DNA of 27,147 bases from positions 1-27,147 of the IMG/VR virus record IMGVR_UViG_3300028827_000101; one strand, given 5' to 3'. Source of the stretch: a virus. Positions 1 through 7,553 of this stretch are shown piece after piece. Position 1 is the stretch's first letter; every line of letters starts with the position of its first letter. The translations under genes were made by a program, and so were the position numbers. The notes under the pieces were generated by a model, which was given only the letters and a program-made list of their open reading frames with translations, was not told the DNA's origin and did not search any database.

Positions 1-47
1 ATAACCAAAGGAGCAACACCGTAACCTCTTGTGATCAAGGATATCAT
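1..47 (-). CDS. Start of a downstream tail-region gene (partial)
   Basis: An ATG at 47-45 overlaps the TGA stop of the preceding gene as ATGA, the arrangement used elsewhere in this operon. The 15 complete codons to the window edge read MISLITRGYGVAPLV. Short phage proteins beginning with a similar 'LITRGYG' pattern occur downstream of fibre genes, but that is a recollection and not evidence of function. The gene continues outside the window. Confidence 0.6.
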   Translation of the reverse strand, partial: MISLITRGYGVAPLV

Positions 48-1447
48 ACTCGTTTCCTTTCAAATACTTCATCGCTCTCTTCAGCCAGAGTACCATCTGC
101 TTTGTACAAATCAAATCTTGCAACTTCTGTAACATTATCGTCTTTATAGAAAATCATTTGATGACCGTCTCTCACCCAACGACCACCTTCAATATCCTTT
201 ATAAAACTTACATCTACCTCGATAGTTGGAATCTTATCTGTCTGAACTTTAATATTTTGAGCAGTAGACTCAAGCGCCAAATTAGAAACATCTGCCTTAT
301 ACTGATCTGGGTCGTCAAGGTCCGATTGGACTGCGTCGAGTTGATCAGATAATGTTTTAAGAGTGTCTCCATCAGATCCTCTAATATTAGATTCTGCTTG
401 ATCAAGTTCGGCCTTAGTCGGGGGATCATAAGAATTCAATGCGTTTGTTACGTGAGTCTCGACGTTAGCTTCTAAGGCGAGACTAGAAACGTCTGCTTTA
501 TATTGATCCGGATCATCCAAATCAGCCTGCACGATATCCAATTGGTCAGACAAAGTTTTTAGATCATCATTGTCTGAACCTCTTATATTGGATTCAGAAG
601 ATTGAACTTGTGTTATTATTTCATTCTTGTCAGAAGTAGCTTCAGCCCTCGTCGGTGGATCATAAGCATTAAGAGCGTTCGTAACGTGTGTTTCCACATT
701 TGCTTCAATAGCAAGGGCGGATATGTCTGCTTTGTACTGGTCAGGATTATCCAAGTCAGCTTGCACTGTGTCCAACTGATCTGAAAGAGTTTTGAGTGTA
801 TCATTATCAACACCTCTTATATTAGATTCACTACTACTTATTGCTGATTCAACTTGCGACTGTGAAGCTGGGTCGGAAGGTAGGTTATCTGTTTTGTTCT
901 TTATAGCTTGGGCGGTGGTCTCAAGAGCAAGATCGGAAATATCAGCAGACTCCCAAGATCCAGATCCATGAGAAGAAGTGAGTTGATTGTCTATATCCGT
1001 AACAGAAGGATCATTGAGCACGCCTTTGTTATTTACTCTCGCCTGTACATTATTAGACCCATCAAATTGGAGCTTATCAGTTTGAGCTTTGATAGCCTGA
1101 ACGTCACTATTTTTGCCCCACAATTCACTTACCACTTGAGCCTTTCCATAATAATTCAGAGACTTAACTCCGGACACATTTTCATAAAGAACTACAAATT
1201 TAAATTCACCTAAAGTGTCCAATTCAGTAGCAGAAAAAACAATGTCATAAACTCCCTCACCTAGTTCTATCCAGTCAGAAGAACCCAGAGTCTTCGTACT
1301 CAAAGCCGAATCGCCATATTTGGCATACTTCACCACTAGATTAGCATCATTATAGAGAACTCCGGTCATTGGGGTCTCATAATCGTCTGAACTGATAAGA
1401 ACACAAGAGAGTCTCGTTTGAGTATTTTGCTCAACTAAAACAGGCAT
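44..1447 (-). CDS. Repeat-containing fibre/baseplate-like structural protein
   Basis: The product is a probable virion appendage protein of 467 residues from the ATG at 1447; a TTG one codon earlier at 1450 is also possible. An SD (AGGAG) lies 11 bases before the ATG and 8 before the TTG. In 468-residue numbering, residues 1-110 form a beta-rich N-terminal domain. Residues 110-400 are polar, predicted helical, and hold three copies of a 42-residue repeat (208-249, 286-327, 353-394) with the core LKTLSDQLD...DPDQYKAD. The C-terminal 60 residues (GGRWVRDGHQMIFYKDD and following) resemble short beta-domains at the ends of phage fibre proteins. The start overlaps the end of the previous gene and the stop overlaps the next start, so it is translationally coupled. 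No enzymatic motif is seen. A trimeric coiled-coil fibre is an inference from the repeat pattern. Confidence 0.65.
   Translation of the reverse strand: MPVLVEQNTQTRLSCVLISSDDYETPMTGVLYNDANLVVKYAKYGDSALSTKTLGSSDWIELGEGVYDIVFSATELDTLGEFKFVVLYENVSGVKSLNYYGKAQVVSELWGKNSDVQAIKAQTDKLQFDGSNNVQARVNNKGVLNDPSVTDIDNQLTSSHGSGSWESADISDLALETTAQAIKNKTDNLPSDPASQSQVESAISSSESNIRGVDNDTLKTLSDQLDTVQADLDNPDQYKADISALAIEANVETHVTNALNAYDPPTRAEATSDKNEIITQVQSSESNIRGSDNDDLKTLSDQLDIVQADLDDPDQYKADVSSLALEANVETHVTNALNSYDPPTKAELDQAESNIRGSDGDTLKTLSDQLDAVQSDLDDPDQYKADVSNLALESTAQNIKVQTDKIPTIEVDVSFIKDIEGGRWVRDGHQMIFYKDDNVTEVARFDLYKADGTLAEESDEVFERKRV
269..829 (-). repeat. Three copies of a 126-base coding repeat in the fibre-like gene
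   Basis: The copies occupy 704-829, 470-595 and 269-394 and encode ESNIRG.D.D.LKTLSDQLD.VQ.DLD.PDQYKAD(V/I)S.LA(L/I)E. The first two copies are each followed by a second shared segment, ANVETHVTNALN.YDPPT, while the third is followed by the C-terminal domain. Third-position differences are common between copies, so the duplication is not recent. Confidence 0.9.
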
Positions 1448-1811
1448 CAATCACATTTCTCCTGTCAAAATTATTAATTAGTGGGACCACATACTCTACT
1501 TCAATCTTAAAATAATCAACTTGCGATGCAAAGTAATGAGCAGATGGGATCGGGCAAACAACTAGAATACCAGCTACAATTCGGTACAAAGCAACTATTT
1601 CATTGGTCGAAGGATCAATATATTTAGCTGGATCAGTAATTGTATACGTCGTCGTAACATCGCCATTTCCTCTAACTTGAATAACCTTATCATACTGATT
1701 TGTATCAAAATTCCAAAGCCACAATTGTTTATCATTGCTAAACAACAGTTTGTAGGAAGGATCTGGTGTTGGCAATTGATAAGTTCCACTATCTCCGTTT
1801 CCATTCGACAT
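1431..1811 (-). CDS. Hypothetical protein, 126 aa
   Basis: Not recognised. It starts at an ATG at 1811 immediately before the TAA of the preceding gene, and its last codons overlap the start of the fibre-like gene. The product is beta-rich with aromatic residues (KQLWLWNFDTNQYDKV), a Gly/Thr segment and no membrane helix. It has little Lys/Arg and no Cys pair that suggests metal binding. Its place among small tail-end genes suggests a structural or fibre-associated role, but this rests on position only. Confidence 0.6.
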   Translation of the reverse strand: MSNGNGDSGTYQLPTPDPSYKLLFSNDKQLWLWNFDTNQYDKVIQVRGNGDVTTTYTITDPAKYIDPSTNEIVALYRIVAGILVVCPIPSAHYFASQVDYFKIEVEYVVPLINNFDRRNVIDACFS

Positions 1812-2114
1812 TTAAATACACCCCTGTGTCCATTTCCATCGTATAGTTATAGTCAACGATTTCACACTTTCTCGTTTAATGTTAGAAGGAAGAGCTATTT
1901 TAAATCTATGAAAAGGATATTGCCCACCGCCATATGCACAATTCATCTCTGCAAAGTTTCCATCATTAGACGCTAGTTTAGAATAGTCTGAAGGAGAATA
2001 CTCCACAGAAATATAATTTGGATCTGTTGGTATTAAATTTGATCCTTGACATTCCTTATACGCTCTCTTATCAACACCAACTCCAGAAGAGTAATCAGTT
2101 GAGAATTTTTTCAT
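1812..2114 (-). CDS. Hypothetical protein, 100 aa
   Basis: Not recognised. The chosen ATG at 2114 overlaps the previous stop as ATGA and has a GAGG SD 8 bases upstream; a longer reading to 2150 adds 12 residues but has no such support. The product begins MKKFSTDYSSGVGVDK and ends with a beta-type segment (SVKSLTITIRWKWTQG), which looks like a small globular surface protein. Two cysteines lie in the middle and one near the C-terminus. It is part of a run of four small overlapping genes. Confidence 0.6.
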   Translation of the reverse strand: MKKFSTDYSSGVGVDKRAYKECQGSNLIPTDPNYISVEYSPSDYSKLASNDGNFAEMNCAYGGGQYPFHRFKIALPSNIKRESVKSLTITIRWKWTQGCI

Positions 2115-2323
2115 AGTAATTCCTCTACAAGCACATACAATCTTTCGCAATCTACTTCAAGATCAGAAAGAGTGTAAAAAACATCATCTATCAAAATTGG
2201 ACATACAGTAGAAACGATCGAATATATATCAGACGAACTTAGTGTCTGCCCTTCTTCTAAATCAATACCAAGGAACAAAACGGCTCCCGTAACTATTACT
2301 TCAATTTTAATATATTTTGTCAT
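2111..2323 (-). CDS. Hypothetical protein, 70 aa
   Basis: Not recognised. It overlaps both neighbours by ATGA (start at 2323, stop at 2111), which strongly supports that it is translated. The product is acidic, with a hydrophobic N-terminal stretch (IKIEVIVTGAVLFLGIDL) that is more like a beta-sheet core than a membrane helix, because charged residues follow closely. No domain is identified. Confidence 0.6.
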   Translation of the reverse strand: MTKYIKIEVIVTGAVLFLGIDLEEGQTLSSSDIYSIVSTVCPILIDDVFYTLSDLEVDCERLYVLVEELL

Positions 2324-2559
2324 ATTTCTATTTCTTTCCGATAAATCGAATTCAAGTATTTCTGGAAATTTTCCTCTTTTTCAATCTTATTTGCCACATC
2401 GTTACAAGCAACGAAAAATTCCTTTTGACTAAGATATTTGGACACTTTGAAGGTTTTTTCTCTTTTCAGAGATCCAACAACAAATACAACAGTAACCTCC
2501 ACACAATTTTCCAAATTCTTTATTTTTGTTATAGTCACAGTCCGTTTCGTTGCTTGCAT
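2320..2559 (-). CDS. Hypothetical protein, 79 aa
   Basis: Not recognised. The start is the ATG at 2559, because a full AGGAGG SD lies 9 bases upstream; the open frame extends to 2592 but that SD would then be inside the gene. The product MQATKRTVTITKIKN... is basic, with a beta-rich first half and a helical second half ending KEIEI. The stop overlaps the next start by ATGA. Confidence 0.6.
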   Translation of the reverse strand: MQATKRTVTITKIKNLENCVEVTVVFVVGSLKREKTFKVSKYLSQKEFFVACNDVANKIEKEENFQKYLNSIYRKEIEI

Positions 2560-2602
2560 TCCTAAAATCCTCCTGAATAATTTTTTACACATAAAGAATT
2601 AC

Positions 2603-2980
2603 TTACTTCCGATTTGACTCATTAACACTACCTTCAAGTTTTCTCATTCTCTCATTCTGCAAAGCCATTCTCTCCTGCATCACTTTGACTTCTATAGTCA
2701 AACAATTAATTTTTTCAACCAAAACGTCTACCTTCTGTGATACCCTATCTGTATTATGAAGAGATAGACCTCCAAACGCAAGTAAAGCAGCAACTATCAA
2801 TGAAAGAATGCTATAGAAGAACTTTTTTTCCATTTTCGCATCAATACACTTCTTAACGGTAGCAAATCGACCGCCATCTTCCTTTTGTTGCTCTTCAAGC
2901 ATCTTTATTCGTTCCTCATGAGCTGCGTGCATTGCACATCCTTTCCACACTTTGCTGTTATTGTTCGTCCCATTTCCCAT
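2603..2980 (-). CDS. Coiled-coil protein with one transmembrane helix (holin-accessory/XhlA-like candidate)
   Basis: A 125-residue protein from the ATG at 2980 (SD AGGAG 9 bases upstream, formed partly by the TAG stop of the previous gene). Residues 1-50 are charged and hold a short helix (HEERIKMLEEQQKEDG). Residues 54-74 (FFYSILSLIVAALLAFGGLSL) form one strong membrane helix. Residues 78-120 are a heptad-like coiled coil (VSQKVDVLVEKI...VMQERMALQNERMRKLEG). Small phage membrane proteins with a coiled coil, such as the XhlA family in Bacillus prophages, take part in lysis. The domain order here differs, since XhlA has its membrane helix near the C-terminus. A holin, a spanin-like protein and an unrelated membrane protein all remain possible. 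No endolysin gene other than the NlpC/P60 tail protein is seen in this window. Confidence 0.5.
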   Translation of the reverse strand: MGNGTNNNSKVWKGCAMHAAHEERIKMLEEQQKEDGGRFATVKKCIDAKMEKKFFYSILSLIVAALLAFGGLSLHNTDRVSQKVDVLVEKINCLTIEVKVMQERMALQNERMRKLEGSVNESNRK

Positions 2981-2992
2981 CTTCAATAACTC

Positions 2993-3271
2993 CTATGTCG
3001 TAGTAGTTGTGGTTGTAGTAGTTGTGGTTGTTGTCGTTAACTCCCGGTAGCCAGGTGGGATCGACTTCGGTTCCCACTTACCACTTGTTGAATTATACTT
3101 CAATATGTCTCCATCAGACAATCCAGTCGTATCAACATCCAATAAAGCAGACAGCTTCAGAAGAGTGTCATTCAGCCTAGTCCAGTTGAAATTATTGGAC
3201 TCGGCATTCCAATCTGGATCTCCTGTCTCATTGTATTTCAACCCACTCGGAGATAATGTTTGAACACTCAT
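2993..3271 (-). CDS. Short adhesin-type paralog with a C-terminal 14-Thr tail
   Basis: A 92-residue protein, one of three consecutive paralogs. Residues 1-70 share the pattern L.P..L......W....N....LN..LL....L.DV....L.DG..L.....GKW with the proteins at 3283-3492 and 3505-4380. Residues 71-78 (PPGYRELT region) are a short linker, and residues 79-92 are 14 consecutive threonines followed at once by TAG. The SD GAGGAAGG upstream of the ATG at 3271 includes the previous TAG stop. Motifs like 'LSDGDIL.Y....GKW' are common in phage tail-fibre-associated proteins, so a virion-surface role is likely. The exact function is unknown. The Thr tail could be a glycosylation target or a linker that has lost its distal domain. 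Confidence 0.65.
   Translation of the reverse strand: MSVQTLSPSGLKYNETGDPDWNAESNNFNWTRLNDTLLKLSALLDVDTTGLSDGDILKYNSTSGKWEPKSIPPGYRELTTTTTTTTTTTTTT
2996..3037 (-). repeat. Poly-Thr tract, 14 codons (subfamily A)
   Basis: Fourteen ACN codons run directly into TAG. A 26-base stretch is identical to part of the tract at 11067-11105, and 23 bases are identical to the tract at 3508-3531, including third codon positions. Confidence 0.9.
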
Positions 3272-3282
3272 ATTTCCTTCCT

Positions 3283-3492
3283 CTAATCATACTTAATAGG
3301 GACCCACTTACCTTTACTAGATTTCCACATTAACAGCGCTCCATCTTCTAACTTGTCAATATCAACGTCTTGAAGTGCTTGAATCTTTAAAAGAAGAGCG
3401 TTAAGTCTCTCAACATTTCGATTATAAATAGCAACCCACTCAGGCTGCCCGTAATCACAAGTTTCAAGGTCTGTTGGTGTAAGTTTGCTCAT
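3283..3492 (-). CDS. Short adhesin-type paralog without Thr tail
   Basis: A 69-residue protein made only of the N-terminal domain shared with its two neighbours (LTPTDLE...RLNALLLKIQALQDVDIDKLEDGALLMWKSSKGKW), ending KYD with no tract. The ATG at 3492 has SD GAGG 9 bases upstream. It may be a small virion subunit or an oligomerisation domain. It defines the bare domain from which the tailed versions can be compared. Confidence 0.65.
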   Translation of the reverse strand: MSKLTPTDLETCDYGQPEWVAIYNRNVERLNALLLKIQALQDVDIDKLEDGALLMWKSSKGKWVPIKYD

Positions 3493-3504
3493 CTCTTACT
3501 GCCT

Positions 3505-4380
3505 CTATGTAGTAGTTGTGGTTGTAGTAGTCAAGATACAACCATTTATGGCTTTAACGTTAAAAAGTCTTCCTGCAGGTTGAGCTGTGTAACCAGTCGT
3601 CGCATCCGTAATCGACGCCTCGTTAGTACCATAATAATGGTAACACTGCACTCCACTGACAGCCCCATCTAATGTTCTTGGGATATCATCATATGCGGCA
3701 TCGTTGAAATAAAAACTAATCACCAGATCCTTCGATGAATCAAGGCTAAAGTCTACCCAATCTGAAGTCTGACCATCAGAAGTAACAGTTGTTCCATTGT
3801 TGCCCCCATCAAACGTAACCCTTACTTGATTTCCATCAAAATCGTAAGCATCCCCGGATGAAGCTTTGTGGCCTATAAAACAGTCAGTAAACTTCCAGTT
3901 GGTGCCAACATGTCCAAGAGACAACTGTATAGTCTCAGCATCGTAATCGAGTAGGCTAGAAGAAATCACAATTCTCAGATTGAATCCAGACCAATCCGTA
4001 CCTGATGTGCTAAAACTATAGGTGCCAAAGACTACATGGTTAGGGCATACAGTAGTAGTCGTCGTAGATGTTGTTGTAGTGGATGTAGATGTTGTTGTAG
4101 TGGTAGAACTGCTAGTAACCGTGGTTGTAGTTGTAGTGGTCGTGGTTGTTGTGGTCGTAGTTGGAACAACCGATCCATATGGTACATTTTTAAATTTCCC
4201 TAATCCTGCATCCCATACAAGCACGTCATCGTCTGAAAGCCCAGATAGATTAACATCTAGCATCCCCGAAACATACAGGAGAGTATCATTAAGGAGACGT
4301 GCATTACGTTCCATTATCTTATTCCACCCTTGGACGGAATAAGTGAGTTTCTCTAGTTGTGTGGGCGAAAGTTTAGGCAC
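3505..4380 (-). CDS. Putative receptor-binding/adhesin protein with two Thr-rich tracts
   Basis: A 291-residue protein from a GTG at 4380 (SD GGAG 7 bases upstream), overlapping the end of the SpeD-like gene. Residues 1-70 are the paralog domain shared with the next two genes. Residues 74-110 are a Thr/Ser linker: 14 Thr, then V, T, S and short Thr runs. Residues 111-283 are a separate beta-rich domain (VFGTYSFSTSGTDWSGFNLRI..., GNQVRVTFDGGNNGTT..., LVISFYFND) with four cysteines, typical of an exposed adhesin or carbohydrate-binding fold. Residues 284-291 are eight more Thr before TAG. The position after the tail-tip protein fits a receptor-binding role. The fold is inferred by eye, and no known lectin family was recognised. 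Confidence 0.6.
   Translation of the reverse strand: MPKLSPTQLEKLTYSVQGWNKIMERNARLLNDTLLYVSGMLDVNLSGLSDDDVLVWDAGLGKFKNVPYGSVVPTTTTTTTTTTTTTTVTSSSTTTTTSTSTTTTSTTTTTVCPNHVVFGTYSFSTSGTDWSGFNLRIVISSSLLDYDAETIQLSLGHVGTNWKFTDCFIGHKASSGDAYDFDGNQVRVTFDGGNNGTTVTSDGQTSDWVDFSLDSSKDLVISFYFNDAAYDDIPRTLDGAVSGVQCYHYYGTNEASITDATTGYTAQPAGRLFNVKAINGCILTTTTTTTT
3508..3531 (-). repeat. Poly-Thr tract, 8 codons, at the C-terminus (subfamily A)
   Basis: Eight ACN codons before TAG. A 23-base stretch is identical to part of the tract at 2996-3037. Confidence 0.9.
4051..4161 (-). repeat. Internal Thr/Ser linker (subfamily B core at 4120-4161)
   Basis: The tract encodes 14 Thr (4120-4161), then a degenerate Thr/Ser/Val stretch to 4051. 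Bases 4124-4158 are identical over 35 bases to 15465-15499 at the end of the major tail protein gene. Confidence 0.9.
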
Positions 4381-4786
4381 TGTCCATCTCCGGTTCTGGT
4401 TGATAGTAATCTAGTCCAGAAATACGAAAAGAAACAGGTTTAACCAATCTCTTTATCACTCTCTCAACCAAATGATGATCATAATCCAGACAACTATTCA
4501 CAATAATGTTGGCATAAGCGGGATCATATTCGATCCAATTATCATAAATTACGTAAGATTCATGAAGGTGTTGAACAGCAACACAAGCAGTTGCAGTGAA
4601 TCCTAACTCCTCTACAGGATACTTGTGAAACTCAACATCACCATGAGGAGTCATCTCAATCTCTTGGATGATTGCTCTAAGTAAGGCTGCGATAAACAAC
4701 TCATTGCCAAGTCTTTCTCGATCTCCATGGAAATGAAAGTGAACAATTTTGCCTTGACTGAATTTACCATTTAGTTTGGTATTCAT
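4373..4786 (-). CDS. S-adenosylmethionine decarboxylase-like (SpeD-fold) protein
   Basis: A 137-residue protein, the usual size of a class 1B prokaryotic SpeD proenzyme. It follows the SpeD pattern along its length: an N-terminal strand (IVHFHFHG), a helix (LFIAALLRAIIQEIEM), then VEFHKYP, ACVAVQHLHES, W.EYDPAYANI and a Cys at 99. In SpeD, autocleavage at a Glu-Ser pair makes the pyruvoyl cofactor; here E76-S77 is kept. The residue after the Ser (usually His) is Tyr, and the catalytic His five residues after the Ser (His68 in Thermotoga) is Asp82. The Cys sits two residues further along than usual. It may therefore cleave but not decarboxylate, or be a structural relative. The ATG at 4786 has a good SD (AAGGTGA). 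It sits between the tail-tip and receptor genes, with no polyamine genes nearby. Confidence 0.6.
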   Translation of the reverse strand: MNTKLNGKFSQGKIVHFHFHGDRERLGNELFIAALLRAIIQEIEMTPHGDVEFHKYPVEELGFTATACVAVQHLHESYVIYDNWIEYDPAYANIIVNSCLDYDHHLVERVIKRLVKPVSFRISGLDYYQPEPEMDSA

Positions 4787-4803
4787 CTTCTCACCTTCTT
4801 TCC

Positions 4804-7053
4804 TTAAGCATCTGGTCCAATATAAGTTCCATCACCAGACGAAACATAAACAGATTTCCAGTCGCTTACTTGGCCGTTCAAACGTGCTCTCACATACACC
4901 GTACAAGCAGATGCTTGAGTCAACGTAGTAGACGTTCCGTTCACTATTACTGAAGACCCCAAACCACTTACACTCTCATACACCTCAAAATCTCCATCAT
5001 AGAGCATTGGGTCCTGATCAGTTTGAGCATCAGCATCAGTTGTTCCTGCTCCTTTGTTGTCCTGGTTGGTTGGCCACCACTCTACAGAAAGAGATGATCC
5101 AGACCTGACAACCTTTATTCTACACACTGGCCATGGAACCTTCGCCTTACCTATACTCGTCACATGAATAGCAGTAGCATCAGAAGGATCTACCGTAACT
5201 GCTCCAAAATAAGGAAGCATTTTGACATAAAAATCTGAACTAGGAACCCCAGTCAAGATGTTCTCTGAGAGATTAAACAACCATATATCAGATCCACTAC
5301 TGTGTGATTCTACTGGGGTATTTAAAACCCCCCTTACTATCCCTTCCAATCTATATTGATTTGATCCTACTGGAGTAACTCTCTCAAATCTCACTATCTC
5401 ATTCCCGAGCAATGCAAACCTGTTCTTCCCAAACAAATCTGTCCTACTAATAGTATTAAATGTCGGATCATCTCGATAAGGAGTAAAGAGTATCCCTGTT
5501 TCATCATCTATCGAGTAGGTATCATCTGGATAAGTTTCATCTAGTGTTCCATACTGAGCCCACCCAGTAAACTTTCCATATGATTCATAATCAGTTCCTG
5601 TAGAAGAAACCATTGCTACCCAACCAGTCTCAAAACTATGAACCCTAGCAGCCAACATCAGATAAGCAGTATCATGTCCGTAAGTGGGATTATATGGTAA
5701 CTCAAAAATAGCTTGATGGACTAGAGCTGCTGGTGTGTAGTCAGGATTCGTCCACTCACTTCCTCCTGCTGTTTCATAATTATCATCAAACAGAGTCTCT
5801 GTAACTTGTATTGCCCTCCAAGAGATTCTATTCTTATCAATCTCAGAAATATCCTTATTTATAACCCTAAATTCAGCGGAGGAAATCCCATATTCACTAT
5901 TGTTTATCTCTACTATCTCTCCTACTTTAACAGACCTAAACTTCATAGTTGTTACAAATTCTATCTGAGCTCCGGGGTAACTCTGTTCTTTCATTATCTC
6001 CCACAAACGCTTTGAGGCCGCATCTACGTCCCGAAAGGCTTTCAAATCAACATTGAGAACTCGTTGTCGTCCTTGAAGTTGTATGTTTGCTCTATTCCCA
6101 ATGATCAAAACTCTTTGTGTAAAATCCTTAGACTCATCAAGATATGTACCTCTGAAAATATTATATGTTTGATCCCAAGTCTTACGAGTAAAAGTGAAAT
6201 CCAGAAAATCTTCCGTGTTAACTGTAGCAACTGCACTATCATTAGGATCAAAAGCTTTCAAGAAAAATCTACCTTCATCATCTTCACCAAACGCTCCACC
6301 AACATAAGACAAAACATGAGCTATCTGTTTTTTGGCTTTCTGACTTGAAGAGAGAATGAGATTAAGCCCATATCCCTGGTTATACCAATAATCAGCAGCA
6401 TCATTAAAGGATGATAAGTCAATATCAGACACACTTGCACCATTATCTATCAGTATCTGATAGATAATCGCTGCAGGATTATGCCCATTTGACATCACAG
6501 CATGATTGATAGGAGAAGATCCTAAATCTCTTTCCACAACAAAATGAACTGTTGGGACATAAGTTTGATTTTCTCCAAGAAACCATTTCTTCCAAAAGAT
6601 ATGTGCCACTCTAGGAATTCTGTTTGCATACGTTCCGGGTTCTGTTGGGTAAATACTCTGTGTGCCATCATTGAAGTCAGTACTTGAAGCGCTTATCGTC
6701 TGCTCTTTATCCTGGACATAGGTCTTTATTAGACTTATTTTTCCATAGCATAGTGCTTCCCACACATCCAAATAATAATTGTAGCCAACAACAGTTTCAC
6801 CCCCGCCCCCACCTTTGCCTCCAGCTTCTTCAGTAACTTCCTCAGTAATTAGATTTCCATACCATATAATGTTCCCGGGGATTCTCACTTTTCCAAACAC
6901 AATAGGAACTACAGACCCTTCATTAGCTGTAGTAATACTAAAAGAATCTAATGTAGCAGGGGCCATATCCGGTGATTCCGGTTTTGGTCGGAAAAGAAAA
7001 GCGAAAATCGCCCCAACAACTGCAGCTCCTATTGCGAATAACCCAAAACTCAT
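4804..7053 (-). CDS. Tail-tip / baseplate hub protein (GTA gp15 / gpJ type)
   Basis: A 749-residue virion protein expected to close the tail tip and carry receptor-binding parts. The hydrophobic N-terminus (LFAIGAAVVGAIFAFLF) is typical of these proteins. It is followed by the pattern ANEGSVVPIVFGKVRIPGNIIWYG found in tail-tip attachment proteins. Residues near 78-85 are a Gly-rich stretch (GGKGGGGG), also common in this family at the same place. The middle contains hub-like beta domains (NRFALLGNEIVRFERV...YRLEGIVRGV), and the C-terminal 100 residues look like a fibronectin-like or Ig-like domain. The start overlaps the NlpC/P60 gene by ATGA. It is shorter than GTA gp15 and lacks an evident TIM-barrel domain. 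The order of the preceding genes strongly supports the assignment. Confidence 0.8.
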   Translation of the reverse strand: MSFGLFAIGAAVVGAIFAFLFRPKPESPDMAPATLDSFSITTANEGSVVPIVFGKVRIPGNIIWYGNLITEEVTEEAGGKGGGGGETVVGYNYYLDVWEALCYGKISLIKTYVQDKEQTISASSTDFNDGTQSIYPTEPGTYANRIPRVAHIFWKKWFLGENQTYVPTVHFVVERDLGSSPINHAVMSNGHNPAAIIYQILIDNGASVSDIDLSSFNDAADYWYNQGYGLNLILSSSQKAKKQIAHVLSYVGGAFGEDDEGRFFLKAFDPNDSAVATVNTEDFLDFTFTRKTWDQTYNIFRGTYLDESKDFTQRVLIIGNRANIQLQGRQRVLNVDLKAFRDVDAASKRLWEIMKEQSYPGAQIEFVTTMKFRSVKVGEIVEINNSEYGISSAEFRVINKDISEIDKNRISWRAIQVTETLFDDNYETAGGSEWTNPDYTPAALVHQAIFELPYNPTYGHDTAYLMLAARVHSFETGWVAMVSSTGTDYESYGKFTGWAQYGTLDETYPDDTYSIDDETGILFTPYRDDPTFNTISRTDLFGKNRFALLGNEIVRFERVTPVGSNQYRLEGIVRGVLNTPVESHSSGSDIWLFNLSENILTGVPSSDFYVKMLPYFGAVTVDPSDATAIHVTSIGKAKVPWPVCRIKVVRSGSSLSVEWWPTNQDNKGAGTTDADAQTDQDPMLYDGDFEVYESVSGLGSSVIVNGTSTTLTQASACTVYVRARLNGQVSDWKSVYVSSGDGTYIGPDA

Positions 7054-7553
7054 ACCATTACAATCCTAAACAAAGTAGTTAGACGTTTTTTCCACCACTC
7101 CCCAAAAAACATTTCACTAACCCCTCGTCCTTGAATAGAATGGATCATTCTCCTATCCCCTAAATACATGGACATGTGATTAGTTACGTTTGTCTTTGTA
7201 GTTGAAAACCCCAGAAAATCACCTCTCATAACTACTCCCGGATCAGGGTGATCTATTCTCACAGTCCCTAAGTTCTTTCTCAAATTATGTTCCAAAAAAG
7301 CTATCACATTCACTTTCACAAATTCCTCTTTCGTATGAATGTGCCAGTCCCGTGGGTAGTATTCATACTGTATTTCACCTTTGATAACTCCTAATTCTTT
7401 CAAACACGCTACTAGAAACAAAGTACAATCTGCACCTCGACCTTTCACCATACACAGATGTCGATAAGGAGTTCCTTTCCAACTCTCTACTATCTTCAAC
7501 ATTCGATTCCATAAGTTATCATCCTCAAAGAGATTCCTCACTTCAGTCCCCAC
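7050..7553 (-). CDS. NlpC/P60-family tail-associated cell-wall peptidase
   Basis: A 167-residue cysteine peptidase that probably opens peptidoglycan during DNA entry. The catalytic Cys is C43 in GRGADCTLF, the His is H126 in NVTNHMSMYLGD, and H138 (MIHS) can be the third polar residue. This spacing is usual for the family. It corresponds to GTA gp14 by both sequence type and position between the DUF2163 protein and the tail-tip protein. The start is a GTG at 7553 overlapping the previous gene by 16 bases; no strong SD is visible, which fits translational coupling. Confidence 0.85.
   Translation of the reverse strand: MGTEVRNLFEDDNLWNRMLKIVESWKGTPYRHLCMVKGRGADCTLFLVACLKELGVIKGEIQYEYYPRDWHIHTKEEFVKVNVIAFLEHNLRKNLGTVRIDHPDPGVVMRGDFLGFSTTKTNVTNHMSMYLGDRRMIHSIQGRGVSEMFFGEWWKKRLTTLFRIVMV

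Noticed and set aside
908-1213. Plus-strand frames opposite the fibre-like and other genes
   Set aside because: All genes with support lie on the minus strand; the plus-strand frames are antisense shadows without SD sites or recognisable products.
4022-4342. Plus-strand reading frame rich in valine
   Set aside because: It is the antisense of the Thr tract in the adhesin-like gene; low complexity and no SD or coding neighbours on that strand.
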